Source of the DNA: an uncultured Bacteroides sp.
GTDB lineage: Bacteria > Bacteroidota > Bacteroidia > Bacteroidales > Bacteroidaceae
DNA length: 64,000 bases
NCBI RefSeq assembly: GCF_910578895.1
Contig: NZ_CAJTSC010000005.1
Coordinates: 1 to 64,000 of the forward strand
Reading direction: 5' to 3'
Positions 43,054 through 52,915 of this stretch are shown in pieces. Under the pieces are notes generated by a model. The model searched no databases. It was given only the letters and a program-made list of their open reading frames with translations, and was not told where the DNA came from. Within the stretch, counting starts at the first letter, position 1; every line of letters begins with the position of its first letter. The translations under genes were made by a program, and so were the position numbers.

Positions 43054-45036
43054 TTAGTTAGCACCTCTTACAATTCCATAACCGTTGTTGTTCAGCACAG
43101 TGCTGTTCGCAATCTTCTGCGCGGGTATCGGCAGCAGATAGGGGACCGCGCTCTCGCCTGTGGCGTCGGTATATCCTCTGTAGCAGTTTACGATGTAGTT
43201 GGCAGGTTCATATTCTCCTGTCTTTACTTCCTCGCCCGTGACGGGGTCTTTGACGGTGATGGCTTTTATCAATGTGGAAGTAAAGTTGTGGGTGGCATAT
43301 TTGCCTTCATTTCCCGCTTTGTCCAAATCCTCGGCTTTGACGATTTCGCTGTCGGCGGGCACTTCCTCTTCCGGAAGGGCGTACTTCGTGTTCAGGAACG
43401 AAACCATGCCTTTGTTCTTGGTGTAATAGAGCTTTCTTGCATACGTGAGGTAAGGCTGAACGCCCGGTTCGGTGCCGAACTCATCGACGGAAGAACGTCC
43501 CATTTGGGTGAGCATCTCCTTTGTCTCCACGATTTTCTTGCCATATACGTTCCAGCGTACCAGGTCGTATTTGCGCAGGGCTTCACCACCGAATTCCCAT
43601 GCACGTTCGTTGATGACAGCGTTGCGGAAATCGTCCGGGGTTGTCAGGGCATTTACGTAAGCGTCTACCTTTTCCGCCTTGTCTTCGGCTGCGAAAGCGC
43701 GGGCACGTACCTTCTTCAACTGGTCCTTTGCCAGGTCGGTAGGACCGTTCAGTTCGTTTTCGGCTTCCGCCAATGTCAGCAATACTTCCGCATAGCGCAT
43801 CAGGGTCCAGTTGATGCCTGTGCCTTTGGAAGAAGCGGAACCGGGTTCGCTGGTCATCATCATACGGCTCCATTTGCCCACTGCAATGCCTGTGATGGCG
43901 TCGAGTGCCTGAATGTTGTCTGCCGTATGTTTTACGAACGTGCAAGTGACGTCGCGACGGATGTCTTTGTCGTCGAACGAGCAGTAATAAGCAGGGCTCA
44001 GGTTTACCTGGATGGTTGTCGTTCCTTTGGAACTGCCGGTTACCACCTGGCCTATGCACCATGCCACATCGCCGCCGTTACCTTCCACGTGGGCTATTTC
44101 GTACAGGATTTCATCGTTGGGAGTAGTGACAAACTCGCATTGCTTTTTGAAGATGTCCTTATAGTCTGCATGCAGTTCGCGTCCTTTCAGCCGGATCAGC
44201 TTCTGGCAATAATCCTTTGCCAACTGATAATAGTCTCTCGAAGTGCTTGCTTTCTTTTCCGTGCCGTCTATTGTGTAGGTCACGGTCAGGTCCTCGCTTG
44301 TAACGTCCAGATAGTCGTCGGCACGTTTCATCGTACCGTCGGCTGTCATTCCGTATCCGGCGCGGTACATTGCCAGACGGGCAATCAGCCCCAGGGCGAA
44401 GTCGCGGTTCATGCGCTCTACGCCGGCGGGCGCCACATCGGAGAACGGCATGTCTTCTTCGTGGTCGACCAATGCCTGGATTTCTTTGGTGAAGATGATG
44501 TTCTTGTCGGTCTTGGGCAAGTCAAGTTCCATGCCCGCCTTGGCTGCCTGGGCAAAGTAAGGCACATCGCCCCAGTTGCAGCAGAGCATCCAGTAGCGGT
44601 ATGCACGCAAACAGTGGGCTTCGCCCAGCAAGGCTCTCATGCCCGGTTCCGTTTTTCCCGCCAGGCCTTCGATTACCTGGTTGCAACGGTCTACGGCGAG
44701 GTAATTGCTGTCCCACGCTTTCTGTATGTCACTCCAGTTTTCCAGCAGTCCGCCTTGCAGCGACCAGATGTCGCGGCGTGAGCCGTCCGGTTTGTCGCCC
44801 GGTGCAATACATTCCACGTCCGTGTTCTGCGCCCATACGTTTGCCATACGGGAAGAGAAGGGGTCTTCATTGAATTCTTTGTAGGCACCTAACAACATTT
44901 TCAGTGCGTCGTTCTCGTTGGAGAAAACATAGTTCGGGTCGAACTGTGAAGGAGATTCTACATTCAGGAAATCGTCGCATGAAGTCAAGGCTACGGCTCC
45001 CATGAATGTTGCTATGATATATTTATTTATTTTCAT
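43054..45036 (-). CDS. SusD-like surface glycan-binding lipoprotein, pair 1
   Basis: 660 residues, long for the family. The lipoprotein signal ends in ALTSC (Cys20), followed by DDFLNVESPSQFDPNYVF, the SusD N-terminal pattern with acidic export residues. Conserved parts include ALLGEAHCLRAYRYWMLCCNWGDVPYF and MRYAEVLLTLAEAENELNGP. It would cap the SusC channel encoded 20 bases upstream. It forms one operon with that gene and with the DUF4957/DUF5123-type lipoprotein downstream. No truncation was seen. Confidence 0.95.
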   Translation of the reverse strand: MKINKYIIATFMGAVALTSCDDFLNVESPSQFDPNYVFSNENDALKMLLGAYKEFNEDPFSSRMANVWAQNTDVECIAPGDKPDGSRRDIWSLQGGLLENWSDIQKAWDSNYLAVDRCNQVIEGLAGKTEPGMRALLGEAHCLRAYRYWMLCCNWGDVPYFAQAAKAGMELDLPKTDKNIIFTKEIQALVDHEEDMPFSDVAPAGVERMNRDFALGLIARLAMYRAGYGMTADGTMKRADDYLDVTSEDLTVTYTIDGTEKKASTSRDYYQLAKDYCQKLIRLKGRELHADYKDIFKKQCEFVTTPNDEILYEIAHVEGNGGDVAWCIGQVVTGSSKGTTTIQVNLSPAYYCSFDDKDIRRDVTCTFVKHTADNIQALDAITGIAVGKWSRMMMTSEPGSASSKGTGINWTLMRYAEVLLTLAEAENELNGPTDLAKDQLKKVRARAFAAEDKAEKVDAYVNALTTPDDFRNAVINERAWEFGGEALRKYDLVRWNVYGKKIVETKEMLTQMGRSSVDEFGTEPGVQPYLTYARKLYYTKNKGMVSFLNTKYALPEEEVPADSEIVKAEDLDKAGNEGKYATHNFTSTLIKAITVKDPVTGEEVKTGEYEPANYIVNCYRGYTDATGESAVPYLLPIPAQKIANSTVLNNNGYGIVRGAN

Positions 45037-45056
45037 ATTCGTACTATTTGTTAAGA

Positions 45057-48000
45057 TTAGAAAGTCAAGTTTACACCTAATGTCCAGGAGAAGCTCTTCG
45101 GATATGCGGAATAGTCAACGCCCGGAGTCAGGCCGGATGCTTTGCTGCCGCGGATGGAAGAACTTACTTCAGGGTCATATCCCGAATAGTCTGTCAATAC
45201 AAACACGTTGTTCAATGTGCAATAAACGCGGAACTGTTCGCACAGGAATTTCTTGGTGTATTTCTTCGGGATGGTATAGCCCAGCGTTACATTCTGCAAG
45301 CGCAGGAAAGAACCGCTCTCGATTGCCCAGGAGTGGGGGACAGCCACCGCATTGCCGAAGGACCACGGAGTCCAGTAGGCTTTGGCATTGGCGCCTTCGT
45401 TCATCGAAGCCAAGGTTGCCAGGTCGGTCACCAGGTTGCCGGCATTGTCGATATAGCTGTAGCGGTTGCTGCTGTTCATGATGTTCAGCAGGTTCGGGTT
45501 GTTGGTTCTGTATTGCTGGGTAGAGGCAATCTTCTCGGCGTTATAGATGTCGTTGCCCAATACGAAGTTGAACATGAGCGAGGCGTCGAAGCCGTAGAAT
45601 GTACCGTTCAGCCCGAAACCGCCGGTCACCTTGGGAGTGGCTTTGCCGATTACGGTGCGGTCGTAGTCATCGACTACTCCGTCGGGCACACCGTCGGGAC
45701 CGGAAATGTCCTTGAACTTGATGGTACCCGGGCGTATGCCGGCTTTGCCGCCGAGCAACCCTGTTGTGGGCACGCCGTCTTTCAATGTGTATTTCTTGGA
45801 CGACTCGTCGTAGCCGGAGAAATCGTTGGTGGTATAGTATCCGTCGGTAATCCAGCCGACCATCAGCCCGATGGGTTGGCCCACTTCTACGCGGAAGTCA
45901 TTGTAACCTTTGAGGTCGGTACCCGCCCAGTTGGAAGCAAACTCCATTTGCGTCAGTCCGTTCGCCAGTTTCTCTACGTTCGACTTGTTGAAGCCGATAT
46001 TGAAGTTTGCAGACAAGCTGTAGTTCTTCTTTTCGAGTATGAATGCGTTCAAGCTCAATTCGATACCTTTGTTGGAGGTTTCCGCCGTGTTCTCCATGGT
46101 CTTCTCATAGCCGGGGGCCACGATGTTGCGTTCGATAAGCAGGTCTACGGCAGAGTTCCAATAGGCTTCGACCGTACCGGAAATCTTTTCGTTGAACAAG
46201 CCGAAGTCCAGACCGATGTTGCGTGTGACGGTAGTTTCCCATTTCAGGTTGGGGTTGGCAAGGAGCTTGCTGGCGGTGGCGTAGTAGTTGTTTATCTTGT
46301 CGCCGATGCCATAGGCTTTGCCGGTGTTGATTGCGTAGGTCGGCATATAAAGCATGTCGGCAATGCGGTTGTTACCTACCGTACCGTAGCTGAGGCGGAG
46401 TTTCAGGTTGGACAACCAGCCTTTTGTGTCTTCCATGAAAGGCTCTTCGTTGACGCGCCATGCCACGGCACCTGCCGGGAAGTAACCCCATTGGTTGCCC
46501 GGGGCGAATTTGGAAGAACCGTCGGCACGCATGGTGAATGTCACCAGGTAGCGGTCTTTGAAGTTATAGTTCAAGCGTCCGAAGAAAGAAGACAGGTTCT
46601 GGTTGGGGCTTACCTTGCTGGTAGTCTTGATGGTTCCGTCGGCAAGGCCGAAGTTGGCGAAAACCTTTTCGGCAGACAGGTCTTTGCTGAAGTGGTCGGC
46701 TTTCATGTAGTTTTCGTCATTCATCGTGCTGTTGATTTCCTGTCCCACCATCACGTTGAACTTGTGGTCTCTGTTGAGCGCGAAATCATAGGTCAGCGTG
46801 GCAGCCTCGCGCAGTTTGCGGGAGTTCGCCTTTGTCCAGTCCGCCAACGGAAGACCGCCCACGTAGGAAGCGTCCGAAGTGGTGTGTCCCCACCAGTTTT
46901 GTGTCTCGTTGAAGCCCCATTCATAGCCGGCCTCTACGCGGAATCTCAATCCCTTGATGATGTCCCAATTCAGGCCGCCGTTGAATTTGTAGCTTTTTTG
47001 CAGTCTCTTTTTCCAATATTGCTGCTGCTGTTCGGTCAGTGTCATGTTGTCGCGGATATACTGTTCGTATTCTTCGTCCGTCAGCTGGCTGGGGTCTATT
47101 TGCGTAAATCCTTCCAGACCTTTTATCGGGCGCGATGTGACAGCTTGCGAAGTACGTACCTTGTAGTTTCCGCCGGCAGTACCGGAACCGTTTGTCGTGG
47201 CATCCGCCAGGCGTGCGTTGAAGTCGAATTTCAATGCTTTGGAGATTTCGTGGCTCAACTTGAAGTTACCCGTCAGGCGGCTGTAGTCATTGTTTACCAT
47301 CAAGCCGCCGTCTTTCTGGTAAGTGACGCTCAGGCTGTATTTGGTCTTTTCGTTGCCGCCCTGTATGCTGACGTTGTGTGACTGTGATATCACATTGGCG
47401 CCAAACATATCGTCCTGCCAGTCGATGGCTTCTATGCTGTTGTATAGATACAGGTCGTCGAATACTCCGAATTTCTTCTCGAAAGCTTTCAAGTCGCTGC
47501 TTCCGCCCAATGCTGCCAGTTCATAGTTGGCGAGCGCATACTCGTAGTTGTTCAGCACTTCCTTGCGCTTTGACAGTTTCTTGGACTGCATGTAGCCGTT
47601 GTAGGAAATTTGCGTCTTGCCGCCTTTGGCGCTTTTGGTGGTGATGATGACAACACCGTTGGCTCCTTGCGAACCGTAGATTGCCGTTGAAGACGCGTCT
47701 TTCAGCACATCGATTGTCTGGATGTCGGCAGGAGCCACGTCATTGATGTTGGATACCGGGAAACCGTCTACGATGTAGAGCGGAGAGTTGTCACCGGTCA
47801 CAGAGCCGCCTCCGCGTACACGGATAAGCATTTCCGCATCGGGCGAACCGTCGGTGGTTGTAATCTGCACACCTGCCAGACGGCCGGTCAGGGCTTCCGC
47901 CGCACTTGCCACCGGAACTTTTGCCAGCGTTTCGCCGCCTACGGAAGAAACGGAACCGGTCAGGTCTTTCTTCTTCGTAGTACCATATCCGATTACCACC

Positions 48001-48335
48001 ACTTCTTCCAATGCCTGTGCATCGTCTTCCAATACAATCTCAAGCAGTTTCTTTCCTTTCACGGCAATCTCCTGCGTTGTCATTCCCACATACGAAACGA
48101 CCAACGTGGCATTGGATGGAACACTGAGGGAGAAATTACCGTCGATATCGGTAATGGTACCGTTGCCGCTATTCCCTTTTTGTACTACGGAAGCGCCGAT
48201 TACGGTCTCTCCCGTCTTGTCTTTCACGATACCTTTTACGGTTACGTTTTGCGCTGATATACCGAGCGATATCATGGCTACCAACAGACATAGTAGCGCT
48301 GTGCGCATGTTTTTCATTTTAGACATTCTTTGCAT
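45057..48335 (-). CDS. SusC-like TonB-dependent transporter, pair 1
   Basis: 1092 residues. It has an N-terminal signal peptide, a carboxypeptidase-regulatory-like domain (GIVKDKTGETVIGASVVQKG), a plug with EEVVVIGYGTTKKKDLTGSV and YGSQGANGVVIITTKSA, and a barrel ending in LGVNLTF. It would import pectin oligosaccharides with the adjacent SusD. The start at 48335 gives MQRMSKMKNMRTALL; one of the later Met residues could be the real start. A TACATTTG box at 48401-48408 heads the three-gene operon, with a leader of about 60 bases. Confidence 0.96.
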   Translation of the reverse strand: MQRMSKMKNMRTALLCLLVAMISLGISAQNVTVKGIVKDKTGETVIGASVVQKGNSGNGTITDIDGNFSLSVPSNATLVVSYVGMTTQEIAVKGKKLLEIVLEDDAQALEEVVVIGYGTTKKKDLTGSVSSVGGETLAKVPVASAAEALTGRLAGVQITTTDGSPDAEMLIRVRGGGSVTGDNSPLYIVDGFPVSNINDVAPADIQTIDVLKDASSTAIYGSQGANGVVIITTKSAKGGKTQISYNGYMQSKKLSKRKEVLNNYEYALANYELAALGGSSDLKAFEKKFGVFDDLYLYNSIEAIDWQDDMFGANVISQSHNVSIQGGNEKTKYSLSVTYQKDGGLMVNNDYSRLTGNFKLSHEISKALKFDFNARLADATTNGSGTAGGNYKVRTSQAVTSRPIKGLEGFTQIDPSQLTDEEYEQYIRDNMTLTEQQQQYWKKRLQKSYKFNGGLNWDIIKGLRFRVEAGYEWGFNETQNWWGHTTSDASYVGGLPLADWTKANSRKLREAATLTYDFALNRDHKFNVMVGQEINSTMNDENYMKADHFSKDLSAEKVFANFGLADGTIKTTSKVSPNQNLSSFFGRLNYNFKDRYLVTFTMRADGSSKFAPGNQWGYFPAGAVAWRVNEEPFMEDTKGWLSNLKLRLSYGTVGNNRIADMLYMPTYAINTGKAYGIGDKINNYYATASKLLANPNLKWETTVTRNIGLDFGLFNEKISGTVEAYWNSAVDLLIERNIVAPGYEKTMENTAETSNKGIELSLNAFILEKKNYSLSANFNIGFNKSNVEKLANGLTQMEFASNWAGTDLKGYNDFRVEVGQPIGLMVGWITDGYYTTNDFSGYDESSKKYTLKDGVPTTGLLGGKAGIRPGTIKFKDISGPDGVPDGVVDDYDRTVIGKATPKVTGGFGLNGTFYGFDASLMFNFVLGNDIYNAEKIASTQQYRTNNPNLLNIMNSSNRYSYIDNAGNLVTDLATLASMNEGANAKAYWTPWSFGNAVAVPHSWAIESGSFLRLQNVTLGYTIPKKYTKKFLCEQFRVYCTLNNVFVLTDYSGYDPEVSSSIRGSKASGLTPGVDYSAYPKSFSWTLGVNLTF

Positions 48336-48400
48336 ATTAATTATTAAAAAAGTGATTTTCTTCTGTAGCGTGTGTTGGCGACACTGTTAATTCATTGGTG

Positions 48401-48408
48401 CAAATGTA
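48401..48408 (-). promoter_or_regulatory. Minus-7 box of the pair 1 susC operon
   Basis: Reads TACATTTG on the minus strand. The gap to the divergent pectate lyase gene (48336-48708) holds no gene. Confidence 0.6.
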
Positions 48409-48667
48409 GATTAATGTGAAAAATGATTTGTGGAATATTTGTTATTAGGTTGGTATTTTTTGTTTTCTGTAAGATTTTCTTGCTTGAAATCCCCTGCAAA
48501 TATGTTGTAGGGCAGAAAACGGCGGGAAATGCACTATATGCCCGCGTTTTGCTGGCGGCTGTCCGCCGCTTGTTGGCGTTGTACGTATGAGGCAGGTTAC
48601 GCGATGGGTTGATATAAAAGTAGAAGCCGAAAGTCAAAAACTACACATCAGGATTTGTAAGACTCTC

Positions 48668-48675
48668 TATATTTG
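48668..48675 (+). promoter_or_regulatory. Minus-7 box of the pectate lyase gene
   Basis: TATATTTG lies 34 bases before the ATG at 48709. Its position rules out the longer in-frame start near 48673. Confidence 0.65.
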
Positions 48676-48708
48676 CCGCCGTATAATTATAATTTAATAC
48701 TATGTAAT

Positions 48709-51102
48709 ATGATGGACAAGAACAAGTGGGTATCATTACTGTGTATCCTTTTTGTGTGGGGATGCGGTTCCGATGCGGAAGGGAAAGGTGAGACGGATGC
48801 GGAGGCAGCCGGAAAGATAGAAAACCTGGCAGGACCTGCCGCCGCCATTTCCGCCGACGGCAAAGAGGCGGTCACCGTTACTTTTACCGCCAACAAGGCG
48901 TGGAGTGCCAAACCCGAAAAAGCCTGGTGCAGGATAACGCCCTCTTCCGGCACGGAAGGCGGAGACATAACCATTAGCGTTGCCGCCGAAGCAAACGGCG
49001 GTTACGACGAGCGAAACTCCAACATTACCATTGCCTGCGGCGATGCGGTGGCGAAGGTGACCGTTGCGCAGAAGCAGAAGGACGCGATATTGCTGACATC
49101 GGACAAGGTGGAAGCGAAGTGCGGGGGAGAAGTGTTTGCGGTGGAAGTGAAAGCCAATGTGGACTTCACCACCGAAATCGGCGAGAAGGACAAGGAGTGG
49201 CTGAAGCTTCTCCCCCGAACGCGTGCCCTTTCCGCTTCGGTCTTGGAATTTGCGGTGTCGGAGAACGAGTCTGACGCAAGGCGCGAAGGCACAATCCTGT
49301 TCAAGAGCGGCAACCTGTCCGAAAAGGTAACCGTCTATCAGGCGGGCGTCACCCCTTCGATTGTGGTCAGCAAGACCGACTACAAGATACCTGCCGAAGG
49401 GGAGGATATCACGGTCGAACTGCAAAGCAATGTGCGTTATGCCATTCAGATGCCGGATGCGGACTGGATAAAGGAGAAGCCGGGAACAAGGGGCATGTCC
49501 TCTTATACGCATCATTTTACGGTTTCCCCCAACGACGGGGATGCTTCCCGTAGGGCGGAAATCGTCATTACGGACAATAAAGGGATTACGGAGAAGGTGC
49601 GGATAGTGCAATACAGCCTTCACCCGGCGATGGAGCCGGTGGAGTTTGCCGCCTTCCCCGGTGCCGAGGGACATGGAAAGAACACCGTAGGCGGCCGTGG
49701 CGGCAAAGTATACCATGTGACGAGCCTGGAAGACGACGGCACCGAAGGCACGCTGCGCTGGGCGTTGGGGCAGAACGGTCCCAAGACCATCGTGTTCGAT
49801 GTGGCGGGCACCATCCATCTGAAGTCCGACCTTAAGACGCAGAAGGACTACCTGACCATTGCCGGGCAGACCTCGCCCGGAGGCATCTGCATTGCAGACT
49901 ATCAGTTCTGGATAAACTCCAACGATGTCATCGTGCGCTTTCTCCGCTTCCGTCCGGGAGACGCCGGCGGGGCGGAACCCGACGGGCTGGGCGGCATGGA
50001 CAAGAAGAACATCATTATAGACCACTGCTCCGTAAGCTGGAGCGTGGACGAATGCCTGTCGGTATATGGCATGGAGAACTCTACCGTGCAGTGGTGCCTT
50101 GCCGGACTGGCGTTGCACAACTCCACCCACGGGAAAGGCTCGCACGGATATGGCGGAAACTGGGGCGGCAACAAGGCATCCTACCACCACAACATGATAG
50201 CCCATTGCAAGAGCCGTGTGCCCCGCCTTGGCCCGCGCCACACCACGCAGGAGAACGAGTATGTCGATATCCGCAACAACGTCTTCTACAACTGGTCCGG
50301 CGAGGGGTGCTACGGCGGCGAGAACCAACACGTGAACATCGTGAACAACTTCTACAAGCCCGGTCCCGCCACCAACTCTTCCGGCACCAGCAACCGCACC
50401 CGCTACCGCATTGCCAAAATCGGGGTGCGCACCACTTCCTATTGCCAGGATAAAGACGGAAGCTGGAACGCCTGGAAGCCTTCCCTGCACAAATGGGGAA
50501 CCTTCCACATCGAAGGCAACAAGGTGGACGGCAACGCCGAAGTCACCGCCGACAACTGGACAAAAGGGGTCTACGAGCAGCAGGACAACAACGACAAGGT
50601 GGATTACCTCTGGACGGACGACGTGAAGACCGCCATCAAGGCTGCGGCTCCTGTGCTGGACGCCAACGGCGTCACGACGCACTCTGCCGACGGAGCCTAT
50701 GCCCAAGTGCTCCGCTATGCAGGCGCCTGCAACTACCGCGATGCCATAGACAACCTGATAGTGAAGGATGTGCAGGACGGCTCGGCAAGCTGTTCCGCCG
50801 CCTCCAACAGTGCCGGACTCGGCTATATCAACACCCCTAAGGATGTACTCTCCGCGCTGCCGGAACTGAACGGCAATCCCTATCCCGGTCTGAAAGCCGA
50901 CACCTCCATCGACCCGACGGACACGGACGGCGACGGCATGCCCGATGATTTTGAAAGGGAGTTCGGCTTGAATCCCGATGATGCTGCCGACGGCAATGCC
51001 AGGACGCTCGACCCGGATATGAACTATACGAACCTGGAGATGTACCTGCATTACCTTGTCAGGGACATTGTGAGCAGGCAGACCGAGGGCGGGGCAAAGT
51101 AA
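48709..51102 (+). CDS. PL1 pectate lyase lipoprotein with BACON domains
   Basis: 797 residues. The lipobox is FVWGCG (Cys19) followed by SDAEGKGETD, so it is probably surface-exposed. Residues about 30-300 contain three BACON-type beta-sandwich repeats (AWSAKPEKAWCRITPSSG; YAIQMPDADWIKEKPG; repeated VTVxQ endings). The PL1 beta-helix begins near FPGAEGHGKNTVGGRGG (about 311) with DGLGGMDKKNIIIDHCSVSW and CKSRVPRLGPRH. It cleaves galacturonan by beta-elimination and creates the unsaturated ends used by GH105. A calcium-loop motif DPTDTDGDGMPDDFE is at about 735-750. It has its own promoter, divergent from the susC operon, and a terminator. Confidence 0.93.
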   Translation: MMDKNKWVSLLCILFVWGCGSDAEGKGETDAEAAGKIENLAGPAAAISADGKEAVTVTFTANKAWSAKPEKAWCRITPSSGTEGGDITISVAAEANGGYDERNSNITIACGDAVAKVTVAQKQKDAILLTSDKVEAKCGGEVFAVEVKANVDFTTEIGEKDKEWLKLLPRTRALSASVLEFAVSENESDARREGTILFKSGNLSEKVTVYQAGVTPSIVVSKTDYKIPAEGEDITVELQSNVRYAIQMPDADWIKEKPGTRGMSSYTHHFTVSPNDGDASRRAEIVITDNKGITEKVRIVQYSLHPAMEPVEFAAFPGAEGHGKNTVGGRGGKVYHVTSLEDDGTEGTLRWALGQNGPKTIVFDVAGTIHLKSDLKTQKDYLTIAGQTSPGGICIADYQFWINSNDVIVRFLRFRPGDAGGAEPDGLGGMDKKNIIIDHCSVSWSVDECLSVYGMENSTVQWCLAGLALHNSTHGKGSHGYGGNWGGNKASYHHNMIAHCKSRVPRLGPRHTTQENEYVDIRNNVFYNWSGEGCYGGENQHVNIVNNFYKPGPATNSSGTSNRTRYRIAKIGVRTTSYCQDKDGSWNAWKPSLHKWGTFHIEGNKVDGNAEVTADNWTKGVYEQQDNNDKVDYLWTDDVKTAIKAAAPVLDANGVTTHSADGAYAQVLRYAGACNYRDAIDNLIVKDVQDGSASCSAASNSAGLGYINTPKDVLSALPELNGNPYPGLKADTSIDPTDTDGDGMPDDFEREFGLNPDDAADGNARTLDPDMNYTNLEMYLHYLVRDIVSRQTEGGAK

Positions 51103-51127
51103 GAAGCCCTGCTCCGAAGTCGTAAAG

Positions 51128-51157
51128 AGCCGTGGGTAATAGCACACGGCTTTTTTC
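51128..51157 (+). terminator. Intrinsic terminator after the pectate lyase gene
   Basis: AGCCGTG (51128-51134) pairs with CACGGCT (51145-51151), followed by six T. Confidence 0.85.
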
Positions 51158-51298
51158 ATTTAAGCCTTACGCCTGTTTCTCTATAATGAACGACATGCAC
51201 GGCATAATAAACGACACGGACGATGCAGATAAATCAAGAAAGAAATCCGCACCGTCCGTGTCGTTTGTGTCTCAGAGCCTGTGTCCGAAGGATTGCGT

Positions 51299-51958
51299 CT
51301 AAACCGTTCCGTTTGCTATATCCGCGATTTCCTCCGCCTTCTCCACGATATAGTCCGGGCGGAACCCTTCCAGTTCCGTCCGCGGGCGGAAGCCCCAGGT
51401 CACTCCGCAGGAAGTCACTCCGGCATTGATTGCCGTCTGCATGTCCACGCCCGAGTCGCCCACGTAGAGCACGTCTTGCCCGGACACGCCGGTGATGGAG
51501 AGGATCTCTTCCACAATGGCGGGGTCGGGCTTCACGTTTATTCCTTCGCGCTGGCCGAACACGGCGGCGAAATGTATTTCGGGGAAGTAGTGTGCCACCA
51601 GTTTGCGGGTTGCCGCCTGATACTTGTTGGACGCCACCGCAAGTTGCAGCCCCTGTCCCTGTAGCTGTTCCAGCAGTTCGGGGATGCCGGGGTAGGGACG
51701 GCTCTTGTCGGCATTGTGCGCATCGTAATAGGGGACGAACTCCTTGCGGACGCGGAGCACGTTCTCCTTGCTCTTCTCCCCTTCGGGCAGCGCGCGCTCA
51801 AACAGTTTGTCGATGCCGTTGCCCACCATGAAGTTGTAGGCGGCTTCCTCGTGGGTGGGATAGCCCAATGTGCGCAAAGCATGGTTGGTGCTTTGTGCCA
51901 GGTCGGCAATCGTGTTCAGCAGCGTGCCGTCCAAGTCGAATATGACAAGTTTCTTCAT
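51299..51958 (-). CDS. gph: HAD-family phosphoglycolate phosphatase
   Basis: 219 residues. The enzyme hydrolyses 2-phosphoglycolate, a by-product of DNA repair and oxygenase reactions. Motif I is FDLDGTLLNT with the nucleophile Asp8 and Asp10. Motif II is AVASNKYQ, and motifs III/IV are in KPDPAIVEEIL and VLYVGDSGVDM. It is the usual length. It is a single housekeeping gene lying between the pectate lyase and GH43 genes, so the pectin genes right of it may be a separate unit. HAD phosphatases vary in substrate, so gph is the likely but not proven identity. Upstream lie a family B element and a family D array. Confidence 0.85.
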   Translation of the reverse strand: MKKLVIFDLDGTLLNTIADLAQSTNHALRTLGYPTHEEAAYNFMVGNGIDKLFERALPEGEKSKENVLRVRKEFVPYYDAHNADKSRPYPGIPELLEQLQGQGLQLAVASNKYQAATRKLVAHYFPEIHFAAVFGQREGINVKPDPAIVEEILSITGVSGQDVLYVGDSGVDMQTAINAGVTSCGVTWGFRPRTELEGFRPDYIVEKAEEIADIANGTV

Positions 51959-52047
51959 CGTTTTTCTCTTTTTTGTTCAGGGTTGCAAAGATATAACAAT
52001 TCATCGGGTTATGTGAAAACTTGCGGCGGATAACGGGAGTTGGCGGT

Positions 52048-52373
52048 ACGGCTTTTTCATTTTTACAGGGGTTAGAGGAGCTACAGTAGTTAGGGTAGTT
52101 AAAGGAGTTAAGGGAGTTAGAGTAGTTACAGTAGTTAGAATAGTTAAAGGAGTTAAGGAAGTTAGAGGAATTAAAGTAGTTAGAGCCGATACTCTTGTGT
52201 ATGACATTATTATAGAAGTATCGGCTTTAATGAACTTCTAAGCCGACTTGGCGGCTGATAACTCCCTTTAACTCCTCTAACTCCTTTAACTCCCTTAACG
52301 TACAAATGTACGACTCCTGACGAAGCGATGCGAAGTGATAACTCCTCTAACTTCCCTGAATGCAAAAACCGTG
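52048..52373. repeat. Family B element with 9-bp tandem arms, long copy
   Basis: The left end ACGGCTTTTTCATTTTTACAG (52048 on) and right end CCTGAATGCAAAAACCGTG (52355-52373) bound 326 bases. The left arm is about thirteen 9-base units of GnAGTTAnA type (52069-52183). The right arm has about four inverse units (AACTCCTTT type). The central hairpin is AGCCGATACT (52184-52193) with AGTATCGGCT (52217-52226). The two arms are complementary in part, so the whole element can fold back. Confidence 0.8.
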
Positions 52374-52586
52374 TTACGCCTGTGCTTTCTGACAGTTTGT
52401 ATTTCTCGGCGCCGCAGAATCGCCTGTTTCCGTCCCGATGTGCTGCCTGCGGGAAAAAACGAGACGGAAAACGCTCATCTTGCACATAGCCAGCGCGATA
52501 GCGAAATACTTACAAACAAACCAGCGCGGAAAAACGCCGGAAATGCCCTGCGCGGGCGTCCCGTTTTCCGGATATTGACGTCTGCG

Positions 52587-52718
52587 GCGAGCGGCATTAA
52601 TGCCGCTCGTGATAGACATTAGTGTCTATCGTGACAGACATTAATGCCGCTCGCGAGAGATGTTAATGCCGCTCACGTCAGACACTAATGTCTCTCGGCT
52701 GAAACACTTGTGTCCGAC
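52587..52718. repeat. Family D array of six 22-bp units
   Basis: Six exact 22-base units. The first contains the perfect palindrome GCGGCATTAATGCCGC; others have GACATTAGTGTC and GACACTAATGTC. There are no spacers. It lies upstream of gph and downstream of the GH43 gene. Confidence 0.88.
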
Positions 52719-52796
52719 GGGAGAAAAAACGGATTTCCGCATAAACGGTGCATCTTTATCGGGAAAAAGCGCATGCGTATCCGCGTTTTATGCAAG

Positions 52797-52830
52797 CCGC
52801 CCCTGCACCGGAAGAAAGGTGCAGGGGCGG
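52797..52830. terminator. Strong GC-rich hairpin 3' of the GH43 gene
   Basis: CCGCCCCTGCACC (52797-52809) pairs perfectly with 52818-52830 around an eight-base loop. No T-run follows on either strand, so it may be an RNA-stabilising end or a terminator of another type. Confidence 0.5.
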
Positions 52831-52915
52831 GAGTAAGCAAAAGAGCGGTTTTACCGTCTTTTTGTCATGAATCGAAACAGGTTTGCTCTCTTTATGCCTT
52901 GCGGGGAGGAGCTTG

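Noticed and set aside
45333..47381. 682-residue plus-strand frame opposite the pair 1 susC gene
   Set aside because: Antisense shadow of a well-recognised SusC protein with biased codons.
48736..51159. 807-residue open frame opposite the pectate lyase gene
   Set aside because: No family features; the plus strand encodes a clear lipobox, BACON repeats and PL1 motifs behind a promoter box.
52001..52207. Small minus-strand protein made of Leu-Thr-x repeats
   Set aside because: It is only the translation of the 9-bp tandem units of a family B element, a repeat that is open in every frame it touches.
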